A stretch of 64,000 nucleotides of DNA. It comes from Paramyrothecium sp. XJ0827. Lineage: Eukaryota; Ascomycota; Sordariomycetes; Hypocreales; Stachybotryaceae. The position numbers and the translations under genes are program-made. This document shows positions 23,574-32,700 of the stretch, piece by piece. The stretch is taken from NCBI GenBank assembly GCA_020881915.1, contig JAJFPB010000007.1:3472001-3536000 (forward strand), in the 5' to 3' direction. Positions within the stretch are counted from its first letter, which is position 1. Each line of letters starts with the position of its first letter. The notes under the pieces were generated by a model. The model had not been told where the DNA came from and made no database searches. It saw only the letters and a list, made by a program, of their open reading frames with translations.

Positions 23574-24372
23574 TCACTCAACCTTGCTACTCCAGCACAG
23601 TCCCGGGTCTTGAGCCCCCGCCAGCCATGCCTCCATGCATTCGTAAATCTTATCCCAATAACGTTCATCCAGCGTAGCAAGATCCGGATCAACGGCATGT
23701 CCCAAAGAAGCCTGCGCCGCTCCCAAGTACTTGTACCCCGCCGGGTACTTGTCCAAGACGTCCTGGTCAAACACGGGTACCCTCTGCCCGTCGACCGCGC
23801 ATACCTTGTCCTTCTCGTAGATGAGCTTGACGTACTTGGCCTTCCAGGCTCCAGCCTCGTCCCGAAGACAGAAGAAAAGGAAACGGCAGTCGCAGTCGAC
23901 GTCGTAGACGATGGGTGGTGAGTTGGGAGTCGCACCAGCGGTGGTGAAGCGCTGCGTGATTGTCGCCTTCATCTTGCCGAGGGCGCGCTGCGTGGCAGGG
24001 TTGAGCTCAACGAGCGTGCCGTTCTCTCGATGCAGTATGAAAGCACCATTAGCTTTGCCGGCCTTGGAGATCTCGATGAACTTGTCGACAGGCTGGAGGC
24101 CGGACCAAGCTACGGAATCATATTAGTACAAACGCAACCCAAATCTTGATTCAACTGAATGCAACAGTAACAAAGTTCATGGCCGCAAACTCACTTGTCC
24201 AAACAACCGCATCCTCAGTGAACAGCGATCGGTAGTTCATCCATTCTGAATTGTCGCGATAGACAGGCCATCCTTTGCAGAGTTCTGCAACAGCCAGGCG
24301 GTCCAGCAGCTCAGCAGCGGAGCCATTGATGTGGGAGAACTGGCGCGAGTGAGGCTCCTGAGGGGTTGTCAT
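23574..24372 (-). CDS. SnoaL-like domain protein
   Basis: Two exons, 24372-24195 and 24109-23574, with an 85-base intron (GTGAGT..GTAG), give 237 residues. Splicing joins AVVWT to [11 protein letters not shown], restoring the continuous pattern of fungal SnoaL-like / scytalone-dehydratase-fold proteins. The N-terminal helix ([22 protein letters not shown]) is followed by [12 protein letters not shown], typical of this cone-shaped fold. The family includes cyclases, dehydratases and isomerases as well as many proteins of unknown activity, so the substrate cannot be given. The start at 24372 ([12 protein letters not shown]) is the first ATG in frame; the open frame extends upstream without another. 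No signal peptide. It is not beside biosynthetic genes, so a role in a metabolite cluster is not supported. Confidence 0.85.
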
Positions 24373-25227
24373 CTTTCTGGCAACAAGAGATAGTGTTCTT
24401 CGTCGGCTTGGTTGGAGGAGATTCGAGGCAGATATCAAACGTGGCGTCTAGAGAGCAGGATAGAGTTAGAGTTCTGGAAGGACTGTTGTTGAGCAGGACT
24501 CCTTTTATAGTGCGATCCTGCGAACGGGGGAAAGAGCCCGAGAGAGACTTCCTTTTCCAATTCAATATCCAGAGTGCCGGGGTGCGGTCTGGACTCGAAC
24601 AATCGTCATGGATTCACGGCTTCAGACTTTTCCTTCATGCAATATCACGGGAAGCTGCATGACAGCGCATCGCATATGGGTTCCCGGGCAATGAGAGCGC
24701 GGCGACGAGCTAGGGTCTTCCTTGCAATTTTGGACCTGAAAAATCTGCTCTTGCGTTATTGGGCACAGGAGAGGCACATGAAATACTTTTGAAGTCGGGG
24801 GCTCGTGGTTTGCGCTTTGGGCTTGTGGTTGTCGTTTGGCTCTTGGCAAGCGTGGATGCAGCTACCCTTTGGCTGAGTTGACCGCCTCGTGTTTGTCGCC
24901 CAGCCTCACTGCGAATGCCAAATAGGCAAGCAATCAATGACCCAGGAAAAAGAAATGGAGGTGGTGCGCCAAATTAGCGGTGAACGGTTGTCGTTGATGG
25001 CAAATTCTATCTAGCATCACTTGCGACGGATAATGGGTGGTTGTGTGTGCGTATCAAAACAGTAAGCCATGTCTGTGGAACATGAATTCCAAATCCTTTC
25101 GCAGCTAATTTCATGGCGTATGTTGGAAAAAACTAGGTTAAACGAGGCCCCGTGGTACAGTTATTTACAAATATTGAATATGCTCTTGCGAATGCAAACA
25201 GGATGATTCAATTGGCCGGGTGTGATA
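24373..25227. other. Intergenic region
   Basis: Promoter side of the SnoaL-like gene and 3' flank of the CorA-like relic. AT content rises here relative to the flanking genes. No other feature recognised. Confidence 0.45.
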
Positions 25228-26744
25228 TTATCCAGTTTTGGTGTTCGCAGGCCACTGCCTGTCGTCTCGCCTCTTCGGAATCTGGCCAAAAGCCCACCAG
25301 CAGGAAAACACCACTGCAGTCAACGAAACAACGACACCGATGAAAACTGCCAGTTCCTCTCTTCACTAATCGGGAAAAGGTTTGTCGTCCATATCGTCTG
25401 CCAGTCACGTCAGGCTTGTGATTGCGTTCACATAGCACGTTAGAGGATTTCGTCACGTACCGCAACCAGTGTGGTCGGAAGGAAGAACAATGTTACAACG
25501 GCGATACCTTTCACTGTTCGGCTGTCGTGTACTTGGAGCCTCGCGATGGCAAAGTTGATCTTGCTGTCCTTCTGGGCGATGAGGTTGAAAGACTAACGCT
25601 GTTAACTGCTTCCTGTGGGAAAATGCTAGATTCTGGCCCTACCATGTTGATTTGGCCGGACAGGCGATCCGTCAGTTCCATCAGCAGTTGGTTCATCGAA
25701 TCACACCCCACCAAGGTTGTGTTGATGCGCTCCTCCAATGCGTTCCTTTCCCGTCTGGACAGTGCTTTGCAATCAAGATCTTGGCGTCCGTTTTCAATCT
25801 CTGCAATAGCCCTTAAAATCTCTTGCCCAAGCTTCATAGCAAACGTCATCACGCCTTGGCTGTGACGAAGCAGGATGTGTGTTGCGTTAAGTCTTTTTAA
25901 TAGCGTGTCAACATTTGAAAGGTCTTTTAAGCGGCCCGTTGCGGTGTCCTTGAGCTTCCAAACGTCATGTGTCATACCAGTTGATTCTTCGATCATACTA
26001 AGTTCTTCCACGAGCTCAGTGAACCAGTCAGTCCACTTGACGAAACGATGGTCGAATAGGAGGGAAAGGAAATAGAGTGGGTGAATATTCAGAAGCTCAT
26101 GGCTCGCCATTGTTTTAGCCACAATTTCATTCATGTCCTCTGGTAGACAGCATGACAGCCAGACGAAGCAATTCCTTGTCAAAAATTGAACCCGAGCCAC
26201 ACCTATGACGTGCTCGCTTTTTCTTGGGCATCGCCATATTATTGCTAATTTGCGATGATTAGCTATATTCTCGTAGGGTGACATGTGGGCTAGGATACAA
26301 ACTCAAAGATGTTGGGATGTCATCATCTTCCTCGTATTTAAAGTTACAATATGCGGTGGGCAACACGTTGTTAATGACCTTTTCCGTTGCATCGTCGGTA
26401 AGCCCAGCAAATCGGAGAACCTTCCGTAAAGTGTTTGGACGAATCTGTAGCGGATAGCCTGGAGACTTTGAGTCCACCGGAACAGTCCTGATAAGTATGA
26501 GTTTGAGATTATTTCAAAATGGTGCTGTCATACAAGTGCACAAACTTCGGCGCCTTGCCTTGTACTGTTCTGGGCTGTCTGTCCCAGAGAGAGCCCTGAA
26601 TTCGATATGAGCGCTGGAATCATTGATATTGTTGTGTAGATTACTCACCAGACCTTGGAGTTTGCATCTCAATGCCTCATCGTCCAGTACTTCTTCATGG
26701 CTGCCTGGCACATCAGCATCCCAGATTCGGACTCTGGTCTCCAT
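25228..26744 (-). pseudogene. Decayed CorA-like membrane protein gene
   Basis: Reading along the minus strand, pieces of one protein appear in different frames. First an N-terminal part from an ATG at 26744 (RVRIWDADVPGS). Then a VPVDSKSPGYPLQIRPNTL piece ending CNFKYEEDDDIPTSLS. Then a long helical piece from about 26284 with LAIIWRCPRKS. Two introns can be placed near the end: one with donor after INM at about 25645 (GTAGGG..GTTAG) and one at 25460-25398 (GTACGT..GCAG). Splicing gives SFNLIAQKDSKINFAIAR and RTVKGIAVVTLFFLPTTLVA, the signature of fungal CorA-like two-span proteins. The last membrane span (GVVVSLTAVVF) is out of frame, after a TTTT run at 25343-25346. Frame changes also occur near 26295 and within 26510-26560. 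Indels, not stop codons, break the gene. Relic or local sequence error; the family call is fairly sure, the exact structure is not. Confidence 0.7.
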
Positions 26745-27592
26745 AGTCCGACCAGTGGTAGAGGCTTGGACTCATGAGCTCTATCAATCTGAGGCATTTC
26801 GGTCAATTCTTTCCAATCTATTGAGCTTCTGCTCACTTTGAGGTTTCTCATTTTCAAGGACTTCGAAACTGCACAATCCAGCCTCATGAACAAGGTACAA
26901 CTAGGCAGAAATGCAAAATCATTGACGCGCCCAGGACTTCTTGAATGAGGCGTAGCTGAGCTGCACAATGCTTGCGTGGCGTCAAATAGATATTGCAGCA
27001 TGGAGTTCAGGCTCCATGAATCTCAGCTCTGGGCGCTAAATTGTGGTATTGCGGAGCTAATAGTCCCATAGACATTGGGACTCGCAAATGATTCGATTCT
27101 TCCGTGCTTCTTGAAATTTGTTCAGAGGAAATGATGTCTTCTATTTCTTTTTTCGCTTAATGGTGCATGCTGCTTGATAAGTCTCTACGAGGGTTCCGGA
27201 GCAGTGCGCTTACTGCTCAGCCTCGGCTGTCGTTGAAGATCGATGAGATAGCTTTGCGTAGCACAGCTGACAGGTTTTACGGGTTAACGGCCTAACTAAT
27301 CATGACACTGATTTCGAGATATCTCGGCAAGTATAATTCGCTCAGTAGGCTGGAATACCAAAACAATCACCACTGGTGGTTTGCCTTGCCAGGGGCATGA
27401 CTTCGAAGTCAACAAATAGCTACTTGTCTTATGAACATAGAAAAGGTATATATTCTCTTCATAAGATAAACAATACAGCTGATGGTATCAAGCGAGCACC
27501 TGGCTCGAGTAAAAGCACGCTCATCCAATTTCAATTCTTCCATCATGGCATTCCCGTAGGCCTTATATTCTGATATGTGGCTGAAGAGGCCG
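26745..27592. other. Intergenic region, AT-richer
   Basis: Upstream of the CorA-like relic and 3' of the CAP protein gene. A minus frame at 27001-26669 overlaps the relic in another register and may include part of its lost N-terminus. Nothing else recognised. Confidence 0.4.
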
Positions 27593-28198
27593 TTAAAGGA
27601 CGGTCAGAAGTGCCACCGCCACTGCAGCGATGAAAGCCAAGCTCGAAGGCTTGGATATCACCGCTGTGCCTTCCTGCTCTTGAACTTCCTCCTCAAACTG
27701 CTCCGCAACGTTTCCTCTGGGCCAGTACTCGCAGACCAAGTACCATCCACGATCGCCGCAGAGCCTGCGTCCGCAGCCTACGTCTGTCGTGTTCTTCCAT
27801 ACAAGCTGCGTGAAGTGGCCCGTCTCTTCGCCAAACTCGGCGTCGTCAAAATCGTACTCGTCTCGCTCATTGCCCCAAGCCTCAATGCTGGCGGTGGTAT
27901 TGGGGTAGCCGATGGCCAAGTTCTCGCCATACGGGCCTCCTGAGTGCTCAAACTCGCAGTCCACGTCTTCCAAGTAATCAACCGCAAAATCTGCCAACGT
28001 CTCGTTCCAGGACAAGTCGCTGGCGTTGTGCTGTGACCGGTAGGTGTTGGTGCTATTTAGGACGGCGGAGCTGAACTGATCGTCTTCTACCCACTCTGGC
28101 TCCTCGGAGGGGATCGATGGAGCTGCTGTAATTGTGACTGTCTCCGCCGCAGTGAAACCCAGCAGGAAAGCCGCGAGTATTGTGAGTGTGGGTAACAT
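27593..28198 (-). CDS. Secreted CAP/PR-1-like protein, possible GPI anchor
   Basis: Single exon, 201 residues, of the CAP superfamily (SCP/TAPS, yeast Pry proteins, plant PR-1), secreted proteins that in fungi bind sterols and fatty acids. The signal peptide MLPTLTILAAFLLGFTAAE is followed by a short acidic spacer. The CAP domain spans about residues 43-165: YRSQHNASDLSWN at the start, GENLA (about 91-95), the CAP1 signature GHFTQLVWKNTTDVGCG (about 127-143) and the CAP2 signature WYLVCEYWPRGN (about 152-163). Four cysteines (81, 142, 147, 156) can form two disulfides, and several NxT/NxS glycosylation sites are present. A Glu-rich stalk and a C-terminal hydrophobic tail (LAFIAAVAVALLTVL) suggest a GPI anchor or membrane retention. 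It is divergent from the GH16 gene. Confidence 0.93.
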   Translation of the reverse strand: MLPTLTILAAFLLGFTAAETVTITAAPSIPSEEPEWVEDDQFSSAVLNSTNTYRSQHNASDLSWNETLADFAVDYLEDVDCEFEHSGGPYGENLAIGYPNTTASIEAWGNERDEYDFDDAEFGEETGHFTQLVWKNTTDVGCGRRLCGDRGWYLVCEYWPRGNVAEQFEEEVQEQEGTAVISKPSSLAFIAAVAVALLTVL

Positions 28199-30096
28199 GT
28201 TGCCTTGTTGTCTTGTGTATGATAGGCGACACTTTAAGCTCTCGTGTCACCAGTCCTTACGAGGAAGGCAGTTGTGAATCTGATATTGGACACCCGAAAG
28301 AAGTAGTCACGATGAAACTGAGGACTTATACGACGTCCAAACATTTTCCATCAAGTTACGCTACATGTTTTACTTTCTTGATAGAACTTGAAATCGAGAG
28401 GTGGACGCAGGCCCAGAATGACGTAAATTGTCAGGGTGGACGATCCAGGGTGGCGCCTATTCTGAGGGGCTCATTGGCCGCGCCGGCAGCGAAATACTTG
28501 GCCATGGCCTTGTTCAGGTCAGTGCAGCGACTGGAATGAAGATCCATTATGCCGAAGGGCAGGTGGACAGCAGCTGACGTTGACAAGGCGAAAGTAAAGA
28601 GCGAGGCCATGACTTACACAAGACGTGGTTTCACTTCCCAGTTGCTGGCGCCAAGTTTTGTCTTAACCCACACCTGGTCCCTCCGCTACAGTGCAGGCTA
28701 CCCTGTACTTGACCCGACCCGTAGGTTCGTCATTCATCAAACAGCCCAGATAAGAACTGCAAGATTCTGTAGCAGGCAGCGCGAAAAGTTTGCCAACGAA
28801 TCTGACAGTGATCCGTCAATTTCTCGTATCCCAGTCACGCGATGGATTCCAGAAGTTTGGCTGCATTTCCAGAATCATATCATTATACTCTCGTGTTCGC
28901 CGTGAACGCCCACCTTGGGCCGATAAGGGCAGCACTCAATCAGGCAATTTGGACGGAAGAGTCCTGACTGTGCGTGAATGAACGCTACCGTGCAGGTTAT
29001 GAGGCAAAATCGTGTTATGCAAGCCATGCTTGCCACGTCCCTTTCACATCGTATATGCACAAATCACCTGGGCACAATCAGCAAGCTAAGACTTCGCTTC
29101 CCCCTGCTAGTCCCAGAGAGGACATGCAATTTCTTGAGCCTCAATAATGCGACGGCCGCGACATCAAAGTGATTCATTATTTCTGTTTCCCAGAGAGTGC
29201 GATAGATTCGAGCTCTTTTAAGAAGCTTCTCGATAATGAAGGGCAATAGTTAGAACCACTTGAAGTTGACCTCTGGCTTGGGTGTGGAATAATGCGAACA
29301 AAAGCAAAAGAAGTTGACTTCCGAAACAAGCATCTCTACTCATCCAGGCACATGTCCGTATCTGAGTCCCAAGAACCTGGCACAGTTTTCACCAGGAATC
29401 GTACGCTCCGGTCAGGGGTACCGTTACTGGGACTTTCGGCGGTTCCCCCTGGCTTGACCAGGATCCGTGCCCCTCTGTGAGATTCAAGGAACCAATGGGA
29501 TGTCATAGATGCTGTCTGGATGTCAGATGGTGGTGGCCCAGCTTCGCCATGGGCTGGGGGCGCCTGGGGTAGTGTTGAGGGTCTCGGTCCCCGGAGTGGC
29601 GGACCTGAGAAGAGCCTGCCGCTTTAAGCAGGCAATTGTTGACAAACCAGGCATGCAAATTTCTTCCACGGCCGCAAGGAATGTTCGTATCATGCCCTTT
29701 CAAATTCCGCAAACGAGAATAGGGGCGGGATGCCCACCCTACCACAATAGCCTAACCATGCCGGCAAGCTATACCTGCCCGCCATTTGTCAGTATCCATC
29801 CCACGTTGCAGAATGTGACAGTGACATGGCAAGGCTCGTATATGACAGGCTGGGGGGATCGGAAGCTATCGACTCCCCAAATAGCCTCAATACCTTAGGA
29901 TCCCTTGTCAATTGGTCTAGGCGGCAACTACTTAAGCCGCAGCACCCGCAATCTCTCCTGACTCACGATGCAGGACACACAGGCAACCTTTCAAGAGCCT
30001 TCTGCTCACTCTTTGTCCGTTTCTGCCCGCCGTTGGCTTTAATATTAATATCTTGTCATTCATTTTACTGCCTGTCTATACATAACCCCACGAAAC
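28199..30096. other. Divergent intergenic region (CAP protein / GH16)
   Basis: About 1.9 kb between two outward-facing genes for secreted proteins. No gene recognised. The half nearer the GH16 gene contains CTGGGG motifs and, at about 30042-30050, an AT-rich TAATATTAATA close to the start. Confidence 0.5.
29554..29855. promoter_or_regulatory. Possible CreA-type sites upstream of GH16
   Basis: Three CTGGGG motifs (29554, 29564, 29850) fit the SYGGRG consensus of the carbon-catabolite repressor CreA/CRE1. They lie about 240-540 bases upstream of the GH16 start, the first two as a close pair, which CreA usually needs. The motif is short and occurs by chance often, so this is only suggestive. 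Confidence 0.3.
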
Positions 30097-31020
30097 ATGT
30101 TGTACCAACAGGCCCTCGCGGCCCTGTCGCTTTTCTCCGTGGCTGCGGCCTCTGAGTCGCCCACTTACACTGGCTACACTCGGAAGTGGCAGGCCAGCTT
30201 CATCGGGCCCATGAACACGCAGCCACCAGCCAGCGACTGGACAATTGTCACCGGCGACAAGAACGACAACAACGAGTTCCAGAGATATACCAACAGTGTC
30301 GCCAACATTCGCTACAGTGGCAACGATGCCTTGCAAATCATCCCTCGCAAGGATGCCACGGCCCCAAAGGGCTGGACTTCCGGCCGCATCGAGTCCAAGT
30401 TCACCATTACTCCCGAGGCTGGCAAGATCACCAGGATCGAGTCTGCAGTTCGCATTGCCGGCAACCCTGCCAAGAACAAGCAGGGTCTGTGGCCCGCTGT
30501 CTGGTTAATGGGTGATTCCTTCCGCAAGGGAACCCCTTGGCCAGCCAGTGGCGAGCTCGACTTCTTCGAGAACATCAATGGGCGGTCTGAGGTTGTCGGC
30601 GTTGTGCACTGCGGCACCTATCCCGGCGGTGTCTGCAACGAACCTGTTGGTCTCGTCAATACTACTCCTCTTCCGGACAACAAGTTCCACACCTACCGCC
30701 TCGAAATCAACCGCAAGAGCACCAACTTCAAGGACCAGACCATTACTTGGTACCAGGACAATGTGCAGTTCCACCGCGTTACAGGAACTCAGATCAACGA
30801 TGCTAAGGTGTGGGCCACGCTTGCTCAGGCGCCCCTCTACCTTATTCTCAACGTTGCCATTGGTGGTAACTGGGTAAGTCAAACCACTCAGGTTCAAACC
30901 TATTCAAGTCTCGCAGTAACTGACCATGTATTGTAGCCTGGCCCGCCAAACGCCGATACCTGGGATGGTACTGGAAACATGATGGAAGTCAGTTACGTTG
31001 CTCATTACGTTTCGACTTAA
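30097..31020 (+). CDS. Secreted GH16 beta-glucanase
   Basis: Glycoside hydrolase family 16 enzyme, probably an endo-1,3(4)-beta-glucanase acting on beta-glucans of fungal or plant walls. Exons 30097-30873 and 30937-31020 flank a 63-base intron (GTAAGT, branch CTGAC, GTAG); 286 residues. Signal peptide at about residues 1-18 (MLYQQALAALSLFSVAAA). The catalytic motif GELDFFE places nucleophile E153, helper D155 and acid/base E158. Other family features are WTSGRIESKF, KQGLWPAVWLMGD and the C-terminal YLILNVAIGGNWPGPPN, which spans the splice site. The protein ends soon after the catalytic domain: no carbohydrate-binding module, Ser/Thr tail or GPI signal. Family certain; substrate inferred. Confidence 0.95.
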
Positions 31021-32700
31021 TCTGTACAGACCTTAGAATGGTAAGCGTCATGCCTTGCTTGAGCAATGTAGTTGTGCTGTACATAGCCAACCGCGCTCGG
31101 AGTTGTCTCGCGATGCTGGCATGATATGTTTGGATAAGACATATGTCTATTTTGATAAATAGAATCCACGATATTGTTGGAACAATCAGTGTGCCCCGTC
31201 TATCTTCTCCATTATTTGAAGCGTTCGAATACTAGCCTGTGTAACAATGGAAGAATCCATCCTATACATATGCTAGCAACTTCCGTCCTTGGTTTGTCTG
31301 CAGATCTTACTAGATGTCTATGAATCTGTGATTCTAAGCACCATGGGTACAAGACTGCTGCTATCAGTTCTGTCGTCATCTGAAACTTTGCAATAACTTC
31401 TGGATATCAAGACCCGAAGCAAATAATCTGTGCACTGATGAAGTACATATTAACTTCACTGTAGCCACGCCGAAACTATGATTATAGATTTTAAATTGGA
31501 GTCAGCCAGCTATTGATGATGGCACACAAAGCAGTGGTGAGTACAGGTCTCGTGCTCAAAAGTACAACAGGTGCTACTCTGGTGACCGGTAACGTGAAAG
31601 GTAACGACGCCACGAGTGAGGCTAAAGTTGCGCATGGTAAAGGCGGGTAGGAATGGAAGACGAGTATCGACCTCTGGGAATACATTTTATGGAACTAAAG
31701 TTGTACTCCATATAATCATGAATACTCAACGACAAACAGGCTATTTCAAACCGAGCTCCCAAGTACCTCAAAGGACGGACCAAGTTAATGCAGTACTACA
31801 TAGTTGTTGAAAATGGTTTGTCATGATTGTCTTTTCGAAACAAGATGCTAGGGAGAGTTTCACTCCCTTGATAGCGGAATACGAATGTCTTTCTATAGAT
31901 TATTAGAGTTGGTGCTTCACCCACTTGAAAAGAATGGTAATTTTGAGGCTTGGAATTGTTCATTAAGTACTTTTGTTTGGTTGTGCACGCCCTCGAGCCA
32001 ATTAAATAATCACCGAGTTTCTTCTGAATTGTAGAATGAATAGCTATATTATACACAGAACAGCAAGAATACCTTAAAGTAGCTCAACGTTGGCTGCGTG
32101 GATTATTCGTAGATTATGGGGTATATTCAGAGGGCGAGCATGACTCCAAGGATCGTTCAAGGGCCTATGCTGCATGAACATTGATGTGGTTGGGCGGTAG
32201 TGGAGGTAGTATCAATATTTTCTTCTCTATCCGCGAGTGGGCATGAATACCTATCTCGACGTAAAAGCTGTTGACGCGTGGGCTTGCACCCTTCATGCTC
32301 GGTGTAAGTCATCGTCGCTGTACCGTTGGGTTCCGGTCAGATGGAGTTTCATGACATTCGCAACGCTTCTGATTGGTGCGCAGCCACAAACTCGAACTCA
32401 TACGCCCCACGAGATTTCCGATACTCGGAGCACGTCCAGGAGACTCGGAACATCTGCAACAATCTGACCTATCAGAGAGGGACTGAGGGATCCATACACA
32501 TTACCGAGGTGAATTCCAATCTGTTGATTGGATGAGACAGCCCCCCCGGAACTAACCACTTTTGCTGCCGCCCCCGGGATCAGCCACAGAGCGCCACACC
32601 TTTAAAACTTTTGTGGCTATGAATCACAATAACTTCCACGAACTTCGTCTCTTGCTCCGAAGTCGACCACAGAGCGAAACTACGCCTCTGTATCCCCACA
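31021..32700. other. AT-richer intergenic region
   Basis: About 1.7 kb with no gene recognised. It contains 3' flank of GH16 and, from about 32350, the probable promoter of the homoaconitase gene. Confidence 0.5.
32372..32531 (-). promoter_or_regulatory. Two reverse CCAAT boxes upstream of homoaconitase
   Basis: ATTGG (CCAAT on the minus strand) occurs at 32372-32376 and 32527-32531, about 170-330 bases upstream of the first candidate ATG. CCAAT boxes bind the HAP complex, which in fungi links iron status to iron-sulfur enzymes such as this one. The link is inference from short motifs. Confidence 0.3.
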
